A stretch of DNA of 23,537 bases, taken from contig CAIJMQ010000069.1 in the NCBI GenBank assembly GCA_903821905.1, positions 1 to 23,537 of the forward strand, given 5' to 3'. The position numbers were made by a program, and so were the translations under genes. Origin of the DNA: an uncultured bacterium (GTDB lineage: Bacteria > CAIJMQ01). Positions 14,382-22,674 of this stretch are shown here, in pieces (position 1 is the first letter of the stretch; each line of letters starts with the position of its first letter). The notes under the pieces were generated by a model, which was not told where the DNA came from, ran no database searches, and worked only from the letters and a program-made list of their open reading frames with translations.

Positions 14382-15746
14382 TTATTTTACTTTTGGCAGA
14401 TCTTTAAGTGCTTCTGCTATTTTTTCTTTTGGATATGCATAATCTTTTAATTTGCCTAATAGATATGCCTCATAAGCGCCCATATCAAAATGTCCGTGCC
14501 CGCTGTGAGTCAAAAGAATATTCTTTGATTCGCCTGATTCCTTGCATTTAAGAGCTTCGTCAATAACTACTTTTATAGCGTGATTGGTTTCAGGTGCACT
14601 TATGATACCTTCAGTACGGGCAAATCTTATACCGGCTTTGAATGTTCCAATCTGATGTTCGGCCCTTGCTTCGACAAGTCCCAAATTATATAGATGGGAT
14701 ATGATTGGTGACATTCCGTGATAACGCAAGCCTCCGGCATGAATAGGTTCGGGCATAAAGCCATGTCCCAATGTGTACATCTTGATAATCGGCGTGAGTT
14801 TTGCCGTATCGCCGAAATCATAAGTGTATACTCCTTTTGTTACTGTGGGCGCAGCCATTGGTTCTACATTTATGATGCGCAAATTTGGCTTTTTACCTTC
14901 AATTTTGTCCTTAATGAATGGCAGAAACATTCCTGCAAAGTTTGAACCTCCTCCGATACAACCAACAATAATATCGGGATATTCGCCTGTCATTTCCATT
15001 TGTTTTTTTGATTCAAGTCCGATGATTGTTTGGTGTAAGAGGACATGGTTAAGTACACTGCCTAAGGAATAATGAGTATCGTCATGAGTTGCAGCATCTT
15101 CTACTGCTTCACTGATGGCAAGTCCTAAACTTCCCGGACAATTGGGGTCCTTTTCCAGCATAGCTCTACCTGCTTGGGTGTCTACACTTGGACTTGAGAC
15201 GCATTCTGCGCCCCAAGTTTCCATCATTAGTCTGCGATAGGGTTTTTGTTGGTAACTGATAGCAACCATATAAACTTTAATTTTTATGTCAAAAAAAGCA
15301 CCTGCAAGTGCTAGGGAACTTCCCCATTGTCCGGCTCCTGTTTCGGTAGCTATACGTGTTATTCCTTCCTTTTTATTGTAGTAGGCTTGCGCTATTGCAG
15401 TGTTAGGTTTATGACTGCCGGCAGGACTTACTCCTTCGTATTTGTAAAAAATCTTGGCCGGTGTATCCAGTGCTTTTTCTAACCTGTGTGCTCGGAATAG
15501 GGGACTGGGTCTCCAGAGATGATAGATGTCCTGCACTTCTTCGGGAATTTCAATCCAACGCTGGGTGCTTACTTCCTGTTTAATTAACTCCATAGGAAAT
15601 AGAGGTGCCAAATCATCAGGAGTTATTGGTTTACCTGTTCCAGGATGAAGAACCGGAGGAAGCGGTTGTGGCAAATCTGCTTGTATGTTATACCAGCTTT
15701 TTGGCATTTCTTTTTCATCTAACAAAAATTTTGTTTGTTTGCCCAT
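14382..15746 (-). CDS. trpB: TrpB2-type tryptophan synthase beta chain
   Basis: About 454 residues, PLP-dependent, making tryptophan from indole and serine. The long N-terminal extension ([19 protein letters not shown]) and length mark the TrpB2 subgroup. The PLP lysine is Lys113 in SHKPNTA, the catalytic Glu is Glu135 in ETGAGQWG, and a glycine-rich phosphate loop (GCIGGGSN) is present. I chose the ATG at 15746 (MGKQTKF). A GAGGGGG Shine-Dalgarno lies 9 bases before it, whereas the upstream ATG at 15764 lies inside the glycyl-tRNA synthetase end and would disrupt that site. Only one base separates it from the synthetase stop. No trpA is present in the window; TrpB2 enzymes often act without TrpA. 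Confidence 0.93.
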   Translation of the reverse strand: MGKQTKFLLDEKEMPKSWYNIQADLPQPLPPVLHPGTGKPITPDDLAPLFPMELIKQEVSTQRWIEIPEEVQDIYHLWRPSPLFRAHRLEKALDTPAKIFYKYEGVSPAGSHKPNTAIAQAYYNKKEGITRIATETGAGQWGSSLALAGAFFDIKIKVYMVAISYQQKPYRRLMMETWGAECVSSPSVDTQAGRAMLEKDPNCPGSLGLAISEAVEDAATHDDTHYSLGSVLNHVLLHQTIIGLESKKQMEMTGEYPDIIVGCIGGGSNFAGMFLPFIKDKIEGKKPNLRIINVEPMAAPTVTKGVYTYDFGDTAKLTPIIKMYTLGHGFMPEPIHAGGLRYHGMSPIISHLYNLGLVEARAEHQIGTFKAGIRFARTEGIISAPETNHAIKVVIDEALKCKESGESKNILLTHSGHGHFDMGAYEAYLLGKLKDYAYPKEKIAEALKDLPKVK

Positions 15747-15747
15747 A

Positions 15748-17064
15748 TTATCTATCCCCCTCATTGAACTTATTTTTTAAATATTCTTTTAATTTATCAA
15801 TATTTATTCGTTCCTGTTGCATTGTATCCCGCTCACGTACTGTGGCCTGATTGTCTTCAAGTGACTGTACATCTACCGTTATACAGAATGGAGTGCCGAC
15901 TTCGTCCTGTCGGCGATAGAGTTTGCCGATAGCTCCTGTATCGTCGTAAACGGTAATAATATCTTTTTTAAGACCTTGCGCTATTTTTCTTGCTAGTTCC
16001 ACTATTTCCGGGCGATTCCTTAAAAGTGGCAGTACCGCCACTTTTACAGGTGCTAAATCTTTATGTAACTTTAAAACTACTCGCAAATCATCTTTGACTT
16101 TCTCTTCATGATAAGCATTGACCAGAAATGCCAGTACGGCCCTATCTACTCCGCCGGACGGCTCAATTATATAAGGATAAAATCTTTCTTTTTTGACATC
16201 ATCGAAATATTGCAAGTCTTTGCCGCTAAATTTTGCATGCTGTTTTAAATCAAAATCTGTGCGGTTGGCAATGCCTTCCAATTCACTCCACCCGAAAGGA
16301 AAATTATATTCGACATCTGTGCATGCTTTGGCATAATGGGCCAATTCGTTTGAACCGTGCGGATGCTTTCTTAAATTGTCTTTATTTATTCCTAAATTAA
16401 GGTACCAATCGAATCTGGCTTGGATCCATTCCTCCAATTTTTTGTCTGCTTCTTCGGGGCGAACAAAATACTCTATCTCCATCTGCTCAAATTCGCGTGT
16501 TCTGAAAGTAAAATTTCCGGGCGTGATTTCGTTGCGGAATGCTTTGCCGATTTGCGCCAAACCGAAAGGAAGTCTTGGATGTCTTGAGTCTAAAATATTC
16601 GAGAAGTTTACAAACATTCCCTGGGCTGTCTCCGGACGCAAATACATTATGCCCGATTTATCCGTTACCGATCCGTAATTTGTTTCGAACATCAAGTTGA
16701 AAGATTTGGGTTCGGTTAATTCCCCCCCGCATTCAGGGCATTTTTTTTTGTCTTTCAAATCTTCTGTTTTAAAGCGTTTCTTGCAGAATTTGCAGTCGCT
16801 TTTTAAATCGAAGAAGTTATTCACATGACCTGATGCTTCCCAGACCTTCGGGTTCATTAGTATTGCTGCATCCATTCCCAGGATATCAAACCGTTCGTAA
16901 ACTACCGATTTCCACCATGCGCGTTTGACATTGTTTTTTAACTCTACACCGTAGGGACCGTAATCCCAGGTATTGGCTAAACCGCCATAGATATCGGAAG
17001 ACTGAAAAATGAATCCTCGGCGTTTACAAAGAGAAACCACCTTATCCATTAAATTCTCAATCAT
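15748..17064 (-). CDS. glyQS: Glycyl-tRNA synthetase, alpha2 (single-chain) type
   Basis: A 438-residue class II synthetase that charges tRNA-Gly. The N-terminal start [23 protein letters not shown] is the dimeric eukaryote/archaea-like form, not the bacterial alpha2beta2 form. A zinc knuckle is Cys91/94 and Cys109/112. Motif 2 is around [19 protein letters not shown] (177-195). Motif 3 is [14 protein letters not shown] (301-314). A C-terminal anticodon-binding domain ([11 protein letters not shown] onward) follows. The length is near the lower end for the family. It heads the glyQS-trpB2 pair, whose ORFs are one base apart. Two candidate promoters lie upstream; the start codon has only a weak Shine-Dalgarno. 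Confidence 0.97.
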   Translation of the reverse strand: MIENLMDKVVSLCKRRGFIFQSSDIYGGLANTWDYGPYGVELKNNVKRAWWKSVVYERFDILGMDAAILMNPKVWEASGHVNNFFDLKSDCKFCKKRFKTEDLKDKKKCPECGGELTEPKSFNLMFETNYGSVTDKSGIMYLRPETAQGMFVNFSNILDSRHPRLPFGLAQIGKAFRNEITPGNFTFRTREFEQMEIEYFVRPEEADKKLEEWIQARFDWYLNLGINKDNLRKHPHGSNELAHYAKACTDVEYNFPFGWSELEGIANRTDFDLKQHAKFSGKDLQYFDDVKKERFYPYIIEPSGGVDRAVLAFLVNAYHEEKVKDDLRVVLKLHKDLAPVKVAVLPLLRNRPEIVELARKIAQGLKKDIITVYDDTGAIGKLYRRQDEVGTPFCITVDVQSLEDNQATVRERDTMQQERINIDKLKEYLKNKFNEGDR

Positions 17065-17073
17065 GACTTTTTC

Positions 17074-17102
17074 TTTCTAGCGAAATTCTAGGTTAAAGTC
17101 AA
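17074..17102 (-). promoter_or_regulatory. Second candidate promoter of glyQS (near-leaderless)
   Basis: TTGACT (17102-17097), a 17-base spacer and TAGAAA (17079-17074). Only 9 bases lie between the -10 and the ATG, so its transcript would be nearly leaderless. It is weaker than the upstream candidate at the -10. Confidence 0.3.
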
Positions 17103-17141
17103 TAAACTTATCCTCTAACCATTTCTACTATTTAAGGGGAG

Positions 17142-17170
17142 ATTATATACTAAAAAAACCTTGCTTCCAA
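17142..17170 (-). promoter_or_regulatory. Candidate promoter of glyQS-trpB2
   Basis: TTGGAA (17170-17165), a 17-base spacer and a perfect TATAAT (17147-17142). The -35 overlaps the end of the heptosyltransferase gene. The predicted leader is about 70 bases. Confidence 0.45.
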
Positions 17171-18178
17171 ATTCTCTATGCTCTTCATTACTTCTTCAAC
17201 CTGTATGGAATCCATGCATTCATTATTTTTACTTTTGCATGTTTTTTTCCAACACGGAGAACAGGAAGGAGCGTGATATATAATTTCTTTCTTTTCGGTG
17301 AAAGGCCCGTTTCTGGAAGGAGGAGTTGGACCATAAAGCCCTACTACAGGTAAACCAAGTGCTGCAGCTAAATGAAGAGGTCCTGTATCTCCGCCAACAG
17401 CCATTGAGCATCTTTTTAGAAGCGATACAAGTTGAGAAATCGTAGTTTGAGGAGCAATCAAAAGCTTATCTGACGCCATTTTGCTTATTTTTTGTGCTTT
17501 TGCTTTTTCTGATTCTTCCACACCCCAAATGATCATTACTTTCCAGTTTTCTTTTAGGGAAAGAAGTCTTCCCAACTGAGCGAATCTTTCTGCCCGCCAA
17601 GTTTTATTTTCCCAGCCGGTACCTTGAATTAAAGCAATCAATTTATCGTTTGGCGAGATATTTGTGCGTTGAAAATATTGCGAGATATATTCCCTCGAAG
17701 ATTCTTTTTCAGGAATCAGGAATTCTATTGTTTTCTCTGCTTGCAAATGTTCGGCAAATTCCAAATATTTATCAACTATGTGGGGGCTTTTTGTTTGGAT
17801 TCTTATATTTAAAAACATGAATTGGCGTTCTTTGGCTTCTTCTTTTGAAAATCCCCATCTTTGTGGGGCTTTAGAGAGGTAGGTAATAAGGCCCGTTCTG
17901 AAGAGTCCCTGGAGGTCAAGAACAATATCAAACCTCCTTTGTCTTATTTCTCTTGCAAATTTCCAAAAACCGCGTTCTTTCCATACTATAACTTTGTCTA
18001 AATAAGGGTGTTTCTCCAAGAGTTCAGAGAATTTTTCTTTAACACCCCACGCTATGAATCTATCTGGGAAAGATTTCCTTAAAGAGGCAAGTAGAGGCAA
18101 AGCATGGACTATATCACCTAAAGCAGAAGGTTTAAGTATAAGTATACTGGTTTTATCAGTTTTGAATGGAGTTGCCAT
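17150..18178 (-). CDS. GT9-family ADP-heptose:LPS heptosyltransferase
   Basis: A 342-residue cytoplasmic-face enzyme that adds L-glycero-D-manno-heptose from ADP-heptose to the lipopolysaccharide inner core. The N-terminal ILKPSALGDIVHALP (14-28) with Asp22 is the acceptor-side motif. VGGDTGPLHLAAALGLP (261-277) with Asp264 is the nucleotide-binding signature. A cysteine cluster near the end (CSPCWKKTC, 306-314, then Cys321) is usual for the family. Whether it corresponds to WaaC, WaaF or a later transferase cannot be told. It lies 75 bases downstream of rfaE2, which supports the substrate assignment, and has its own candidate promoter. No clear Shine-Dalgarno is seen. Confidence 0.9.
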   Translation of the reverse strand: MATPFKTDKTSILILKPSALGDIVHALPLLASLRKSFPDRFIAWGVKEKFSELLEKHPYLDKVIVWKERGFWKFAREIRQRRFDIVLDLQGLFRTGLITYLSKAPQRWGFSKEEAKERQFMFLNIRIQTKSPHIVDKYLEFAEHLQAEKTIEFLIPEKESSREYISQYFQRTNISPNDKLIALIQGTGWENKTWRAERFAQLGRLLSLKENWKVMIIWGVEESEKAKAQKISKMASDKLLIAPQTTISQLVSLLKRCSMAVGGDTGPLHLAAALGLPVVGLYGPTPPSRNGPFTEKKEIIYHAPSCSPCWKKTCKSKNNECMDSIQVEEVMKSIENLEARFF

Positions 18179-18211
18179 ATTTTTTCTAATTTAGAAATTC
18201 TATTCAGGGTA

Positions 18212-18240
18212 ATTTTAAAACCTTATTTCTATATTGTCCA
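18212..18240 (-). promoter_or_regulatory. Candidate promoter of the heptosyltransferase
   Basis: TGGACA (18240-18235), a 17-base spacer and TAAAAT (18217-18212), each five of six to consensus. The predicted start is about 27 bases before the ATG at 18178. Confidence 0.4.
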
Positions 18241-18253
18241 TTGTAATTAATAA

Positions 18254-18736
18254 TTAATTTCTGTCTTGCCTTTTTACTTTTTGGATTATATCTTTCGTAG
18301 AATGGTCTTTAGGGTCTCCAACTATTGCTATTTTGCCCCCGAAAGAAGCTACAACATTCTTTTCCGGGACGGTTTCAGTAGTGTAATCTGTCCCTTTAGC
18401 ATGAACATGGGGTTTAAGAATCAAGAGTGTTTTTTCGGCATCCTCTTCTTCAAAAGAGGTAACGTAGTCCACTGCCTGTATAGATGAAATTATTTCTATT
18501 CTTTCTTCCAGAGGTATTATCGGCTTTTCTTTTCCTTTGAGTCCTCTTGCGGAAGAATCACTGTTTAAAGCGACTATTAGTATATCACCTAATTCTTTTG
18601 CACCTTCTAAATATCTTATGTGTCCGACATGAAGAATATCAAAAATACCGTTTGCAAATACTATTCTTTTGCCATCTTTTTTAAGATTTTGTACCGTTAG
18701 CTGAAGAGTTTTGATTGGTTGAAACTTATTCTTCAC
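18254..18736 (-). CDS. rfaE2: D-glycero-beta-D-manno-heptose 1-phosphate adenylyltransferase
   Basis: A 160-residue nucleotidyltransferase that activates heptose 1-phosphate with ATP to ADP-heptose for lipopolysaccharide. VFANGIFDILHVGHIRYL carries the HxGH motif (HVGH, 36-39). A GTDYTTETVPE segment and a C-terminal STKDIIQK (the ISSTLII-like nucleotide motif region) fit RfaE2. It equals the C-terminal half of the fused E. coli HldE, here a separate gene. The start is GTG and overlaps the end of rfaE1 by 11 bases, so translation is coupled to the kinase. The identification is secure from sequence and context. Confidence 0.95.
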   Translation of the reverse strand: MKNKFQPIKTLQLTVQNLKKDGKRIVFANGIFDILHVGHIRYLEGAKELGDILIVALNSDSSARGLKGKEKPIIPLEERIEIISSIQAVDYVTSFEEEDAEKTLLILKPHVHAKGTDYTTETVPEKNVVASFGGKIAIVGDPKDHSTKDIIQKVKRQDRN

Positions 18737-19730
18737 GTTGCAACACTTCTTTCAGTTCTTTAATTGAGACAGTTGCAGCGCCCATTTTCATAACAACAAT
18801 ACCACCTGCATAATTTGCCAACTGGGCTGCTTCATATCCATTTGCACCACTGCTTAATGCTAATGTAACAATACTTGAAACGGTATCTCCTGCACCCGTT
18901 ACATCTACTACTTCATCGGAACCATAGATTGGAATGTGGTGTGGTTTTTTGTTTTCTATAAAAACATCCATCCCCTTTTTCCCTCTGGTTATGATCAATA
19001 TTTTGGGATTCAATTTTTTGATTATTCCCCGAGCTATATTGTTGATGTTTTTTTCTGTTTTATCAGATTCAATCCCGAGTACTGCTCCCGCTTCTTCATC
19101 GTTGGGAGTAAGAACTGTGGCATTTTTAAACTTCACAAGGTCAAACCTTGAATCAACGACAATTGGAATATTTTTGGTAGACAGAGTTTTTACAATCTCA
19201 TTATAAATTCCAAAACTTACTGCCCCATATGAGTAATCTGAAATAAGGATACCGTCTAAAGAATTTTTTATGCTAAGGAAGTACTTCCAAAATATATCCT
19301 GAATTTTCTTAACTTCTGATTTTACCTCGCCTCCTTCATCGTCTATTCTTATGACCTGTTGTTTAGGACGATTAATTCCACCAGCCATTATCCTTGTCTT
19401 GGTAATGGTAGGAAAAGCTTCACTTATTAAAATTCCAGTTGTATCTATTCTTCTGTTCTTGAATAAAGATAGTAGTTTTCTTCCATTTTCATCTTTACCT
19501 ACTATCCCCATTACTTTGACTTTTGCTCCTAAGGAGATGAGATTATTTGCTGCATTTGCTGCACCTCCGGGGCGGTATTCACTTCCGCTTTTCTTTAAAA
19601 TAAGTACGGGTGCCTCTCTGGAAATTCTTGATACGTCACCATATATATATTCGTCACAAACAAGGTCACCCCAAACAAGAATTCTTTTACCCTTTATTGC
19701 CTTAAGGATTTCTAAAAGTCGCTTATTCAT
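18726..19730 (-). CDS. rfaE1: D-glycero-beta-D-manno-heptose-7-phosphate kinase
   Basis: A 334-residue PfkB/ribokinase-family enzyme that phosphorylates heptose 7-phosphate at C1. Features are the GDLVCDEYIYGDVSRISREAPV-type N-terminus, the RPGGAANAANNL sugar-binding motif (53-64), and the PfkB signature DVTGAGDT (276-283) with catalytic Asp282. It corresponds to the N-terminal half of HldE. It starts 8 bases after the TPR/coiled-coil gene and overlaps rfaE2, so the three probably form one transcript. The isomerase, phosphatase and epimerase of the pathway are not in the window. Confidence 0.95.
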   Translation of the reverse strand: MNKRLLEILKAIKGKRILVWGDLVCDEYIYGDVSRISREAPVLILKKSGSEYRPGGAANAANNLISLGAKVKVMGIVGKDENGRKLLSLFKNRRIDTTGILISEAFPTITKTRIMAGGINRPKQQVIRIDDEGGEVKSEVKKIQDIFWKYFLSIKNSLDGILISDYSYGAVSFGIYNEIVKTLSTKNIPIVVDSRFDLVKFKNATVLTPNDEEAGAVLGIESDKTEKNINNIARGIIKKLNPKILIITRGKKGMDVFIENKKPHHIPIYGSDEVVDVTGAGDTVSSIVTLALSSGANGYEAAQLANYAGGIVVMKMGAATVSIKELKEVLQREE

Positions 19731-19738
19731 AATTTTTC

Positions 19739-21277
19739 TTATTCGACTTTTCTCAACTCATTAATAAGATTTGGAATTTTATTCTTTATATAGTCTAAAG
19801 CTTTTTGTTCCGTTGGGTCTAAAGATAAAATATTGAGAAATATGACTCTTGCTTCATAAGGTTGGTTATGGTTATATAAGGAAGTAGCTTCTTTATATAG
19901 AGAGTTGATTGTTGTTTTCTGTGCCGATTCTTCTTCTTTTTGTTTTCTTTCCTGTTCTTTTTTCGTAAGTTCCAGCTGTTTCTGTTTTTCTTTTTCAAGC
20001 CGCTCTTTTTCTCTGGTTTCAGCTTCGAGGTTCTTTTGTTGTTCCTGGTCGGCTTTCTTACGCACTAACCCTTCTTCTTTTTGTTTTTGTTCCTGTTCTT
20101 TCCGGACTATTTCTTCCTGTTGTTTTTTCTGGGTTTCGAGTTGTTTTGCTTTTTGTTGTTCTGTAGTAATTTGCTTCTGTTTTTCTTGCTCTGCTTTCTT
20201 CTTGGCTAATTCATCTTCTTTTTGTTTTTGTTCTTGTTCTTTTTTCGCAAGTTCTAACTGTTTCTGTTTTTCTTTCTCCAGTTTTTGTTGTTCTTTAGCT
20301 TCAGCTTCCTTTTTTATCTTCTGTTCTCTTGCAAATTGTTCTTGCTGTTTCTTTAATTCTACTTCTTTGAGTTCTTTTTCTTTTTGGATATCTTGAGGTA
20401 TAAGAGAAAGATAATAATCTGTCTTTGAATAATGGGGAACCGTTTGTGCTGTATATTCAAATTTCACTTTTGCTTGTTCGTAATTTTTTGACCTGTAAAG
20501 AGAGAGTGCTTCGTTATAAGTTATCTTGGCCTGTTCGATTAATTTGAGTTCTTTCTCTTTAGCTTCGGCTTCGAGTTTCTTTTGGTGTTCCTGCTCTTCT
20601 TTCTGTTTGCGTTGTGCTTCTTGGCGGCTGATTTCCTCTTGTTTTTTGCGTTCTTTCTCAATGCGGGCTTGTTCTAATTTTTGTTGTTTTTCTTGCTCTT
20701 TTAGCGCTAATTCATCTTCTTTTTGTTTTTGTTCTTGTTCTTTTTTCGCAAGTTCTAACTGTTTCTGTTTTTCTTTTTCAAGCCGCTCTTTTTCTCTGGT
20801 TTCAGCTTCAAGGTTCTTTTGTTGTTCCTGGTCGGCTTTATTACGTGCTAACTCTTCTTGGCGTTTCTTTTTGTTTTCCAACTGTTCTTTTTCCCTTTGT
20901 ATATCTTTGGGAATACGACCAAGATAATAATCGGTTCTTGAATAGTGAGGAATTACCTGTGCTGTCTGCTCGAATTTTTTCTGTGATTCTGTGTAGTTCT
21001 TGGAATTGTAGAGAGCAATCCCTTCTTGGTATAAGCTCTTTGCCTGTTCATTAAGTTGGAGCTTTTTCTCTTTTTGGTCCGCTTCCAGTTTTTTCCGCTG
21101 TTCCTTTTCTTCTTTTTTTCGAGCGAGTTCTTCATCTCTCAATTTTTTTGTTTCGGATGTCTGTTGAGATTGTGATTGCTCTACTTCCCCTGATAGAACA
21201 TATCTTGCAGGACTTAGAAATAAAAATATAACTGCAGTCAAACAAACCCAATATCTGCTTATCTTTGTATCATACAT
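19739..21277 (-). CDS. Exported TPR and coiled-coil repeat protein
   Basis: A 512-residue protein with an N-terminal signal peptide or anchor (hydrophobic 9-28, VLSG-EV). Three TPR-like helix-pair units (about 78-126, 249-298 and 456-505) share the pattern AxxLYxxKNYxxAxxxFxxxxxxxPxYxxTDYYLxxIPxDI in the first two. They are separated by very K/E/Q-rich coiled-coil stretches (41-77, 127-248, 299-455). The overall look recalls TolA-like or YbgF-like envelope proteins, but no known C-terminal domain is present. The coiled-coil DNA contains near-identical duplicated blocks. The Shine-Dalgarno AAAGGAG lies about 7 bases before the ATG. It leads the rfaE1-rfaE2 cluster, hinting at an envelope role. 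Function unknown. Confidence 0.8.
   Translation of the reverse strand: MYDTKISRYWVCLTAVIFLFLSPARYVLSGEVEQSQSQQTSETKKLRDEELARKKEEKEQRKKLEADQKEKKLQLNEQAKSLYQEGIALYNSKNYTESQKKFEQTAQVIPHYSRTDYYLGRIPKDIQREKEQLENKKKRQEELARNKADQEQQKNLEAETREKERLEKEKQKQLELAKKEQEQKQKEDELALKEQEKQQKLEQARIEKERKKQEEISRQEAQRKQKEEQEHQKKLEAEAKEKELKLIEQAKITYNEALSLYRSKNYEQAKVKFEYTAQTVPHYSKTDYYLSLIPQDIQKEKELKEVELKKQQEQFAREQKIKKEAEAKEQQKLEKEKQKQLELAKKEQEQKQKEDELAKKKAEQEKQKQITTEQQKAKQLETQKKQQEEIVRKEQEQKQKEEGLVRKKADQEQQKNLEAETREKERLEKEKQKQLELTKKEQERKQKEEESAQKTTINSLYKEATSLYNHNQPYEARVIFLNILSLDPTEQKALDYIKNKIPNLINELRKVE
19976..20056 (-). repeat. 81-bp near-identical duplicated coiled-coil block, copy 1
   Basis: Matches 20759-20839 with a single mismatch, offset 783 bases (261 codons). 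It encodes part of the QQKNLEAETREKERLEKEK block around residues 408-434 of the TPR/coiled-coil protein. A third, more diverged partial copy lies at about 20204-20290. Confidence 0.8.
20759..20839 (-). repeat. 81-bp near-identical duplicated coiled-coil block, copy 2
   Basis: The partner of 19976-20056. It encodes the same residues at about 147-173. Identity is kept at third codon positions, so the copies are either recent or homogenised by gene conversion. Confidence 0.8.
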
Positions 21278-21333
21278 TTTTTCTCTCCTTTGTGAACAAA
21301 GTGCTGAAAAAAGTTATTATTATATTTAATTAT

Positions 21334-21411
21334 TGGTCGGGGCGAGTGGATTCGAACCACCGACCCCTTGGTCCCAAACCAAGTGCGCTAGCCAGGCTGC
21401 GCTACGCCCCG
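21334..21411 (-). tRNA. tRNA-Pro (anticodon TGG)
   Basis: A full cloverleaf is visible on the minus strand. The acceptor stem is CGGGGCG/CGCCCCG and the D-stem GCGC/GCGC. The anticodon stem is CTTGG/CCAAG with the loop TTTGGGA (anticodon TGG). The variable loop has 5 bases, and the T-arm is GGTGG-TTCGAAT-CCACT with one G.T pair. The discriminator is A, and CCA is encoded (21334-21336). It lies 56 bases upstream of the TPR/coiled-coil gene on the same strand, with no clear terminator between. No duplicated 3' end or integrase suggests an integration site. Confidence 0.97.
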
Positions 21412-21447
21412 TTCTTTAAACTTTTATTAGTCGAAATAGTTAGTGAG

Positions 21448-21476
21448 ATTCTATAGTAAAAGATAATTTACTGCAA
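21448..21476 (-). promoter_or_regulatory. Candidate promoter of tRNA-Pro
   Basis: TTGCAG (21476-21471), a 17-base spacer and TAGAAT (21453-21448). The tRNA 5' end lies 36 bases past the -10. The -35 is weak. Confidence 0.35.
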
Positions 21477-21518
21477 GCAATTGTATCAGGAAAAGTTTTG
21501 GCAGTTTTTCTTGTAGTT

Positions 21519-22550
21519 CTACCAAGGTTTTTTTAACCCATATTTATCAAGGTCTTCCTGTAGACAATTGCCTATCCAGAGTTCAAGTGTTGGTAATAGG
21601 TGTTCTTTTTGGAATTCTAAACTTAACTTGTCTATGTGATTTATCTGTTCTGGGCTTAAATTGATATCGACTGCTTTAACGTTTTCTTCAAAATGTTTTA
21701 GTTTCCTTGCGCCAACGAGTAGCGTAGCAACAATTTCTTTTTCCATAGCCCACTTTAGAGCAACTTGGCTTGGAGTGGCTCCAATTTGGTTTGCAATGTT
21801 TTTGATTCCCTTCACGACTTCCAGTGCTTTTGAATAAAGAGGTTCATTAAACAAAATATTTGCCTTTCTCACTCCTTCTTGTATTTCAGTGTTCTTTTCA
21901 AATCTTCCGGTTAAAAGCCCTTGAGCCAGAGGACTATAAGCAAGGAAACTGATGTTATTTAGTTCGCAGAATTCTGCGGTTTGGTCAACATCATAACATC
22001 GCCATAGAACCGAATAGGGAACTTGGTTGGAAACTATAAAATCAAGCGCTTCGTTCGAGAATTCTTTTAAGTGATGGATTCTGAAATTACTCACTCCTGC
22101 AAAACGAATTAAACCGTCTTTTTTCAATCTTGTCATAGCATTAAAAATATTTTCATAATCCTTTCTTCCCATATCTTCCCTATGCCACAAATGTTTCATC
22201 TTGGGCCAATGTATCTGATATAAATCCACATGGTCGGTTTGCAGTTTTTTAAGGCTTTTTTCTAAGTGTAATTTTGCCGTATTGTAATCAAAATTGTTTC
22301 CACCGATTTTTGTAGCGATAATAAATTTATCTCTCTTGCCTTTAAGAAGTCCCCCTAAGATGTTTTCACTTTCACCATATGCCTCGGCAGTATCTAATAA
22401 ATTAATGCCTCTTTCTATACAATAATCTATGATTTTTTGACCTTCACTTATATCGAAAGAACCCCAGCCACGCTGACCGCCGAATTGCCATGTACCCAAT
22501 GCTATTTTACTTATTTTTATTTGGTTATCACCTAAATACTTATATTGCAT
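21519..22550 (-). CDS. Aldo/keto reductase
   Basis: A 343-residue NADP(H)-dependent oxidoreductase with a (beta/alpha)8 barrel, of the YajO/Tas-like AKR group. The catalytic tetrad is visible: Asp53 and Tyr58 in LLDTAEAYG, Lys81 in IATKIGG, and His114 in YQIHWP. LVGARKLKHFEENVKA near residues 277-292 is the usual dinucleotide-binding end region. A strong AGGGAGG Shine-Dalgarno and a well-formed promoter precede it. It stands alone on the minus strand, divergent from the secretion ATPase and followed by tRNA-Pro. The physiological substrate is unknown. Confidence 0.95.
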   Translation of the reverse strand: MQYKYLGDNQIKISKIALGTWQFGGQRGWGSFDISEGQKIIDYCIERGINLLDTAEAYGESENILGGLLKGKRDKFIIATKIGGNNFDYNTAKLHLEKSLKKLQTDHVDLYQIHWPKMKHLWHREDMGRKDYENIFNAMTRLKKDGLIRFAGVSNFRIHHLKEFSNEALDFIVSNQVPYSVLWRCYDVDQTAEFCELNNISFLAYSPLAQGLLTGRFEKNTEIQEGVRKANILFNEPLYSKALEVVKGIKNIANQIGATPSQVALKWAMEKEIVATLLVGARKLKHFEENVKAVDINLSPEQINHIDKLSLEFQKEHLLPTLELWIGNCLQEDLDKYGLKKPW

Positions 22551-22585
22551 TTCCCTCCCTTGAGTTTTTATATTTTTAAAAAAGG

Positions 22586-22614
22586 ATTATAAATTCTTTA
22601 TCTTAACTAATCAA
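22586..22614 (-). promoter_or_regulatory. Promoter of the aldo/keto reductase
   Basis: TTGATT (22614-22609), a 17-base spacer and a perfect TATAAT (22591-22586). The predicted leader is about 29 bases and holds the AGGGAGG ribosome-binding site. It lies back to back with the plus-strand ATPase promoter. Confidence 0.6.
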
Positions 22615-22635
22615 TTTTTAGAAAGAATTAATTTC

Positions 22636-22663
22636 TTGAAATAGAGGAAATGGATGATATAAT
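22636..22663 (+). promoter_or_regulatory. Promoter of the GspE/PilB gene
   Basis: TTGAAA (22636-22641), a 16-base spacer and TATAAT (22658-22663), with TG one base upstream (extended -10). The ATG at 22675 lies only 11 bases after the -10 and has no Shine-Dalgarno, so the mRNA may be leaderless. Confidence 0.6.
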
Positions 22664-22674
22664 ATCGTTATCCT

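Noticed and set aside
19905-20396. Plus-strand Cys/Ser/Phe-rich frames opposite the coiled-coil gene (also 20526-20927)
   Set aside because: Antisense of Lys/Glu/Gln codons gives long open frames by composition; no family resemblance.
21334-21411. tRNA-Pro as an integration site for a genomic island
   Set aside because: No direct repeat of the tRNA end, integrase or composition break is seen on either side.
21265-21456. Plus-strand open frame containing VDSNHRPLGPKPSALARLRY
   Set aside because: It is the antisense translation of tRNA-Pro, a well-known false protein; it starts with TTG and has no ribosome-binding site.
21412-21518. Possible terminator after the aldo/keto reductase
   Set aside because: Only a weak A/T-rich pairing (GAAAA/TTTTC) with no G/C stem.
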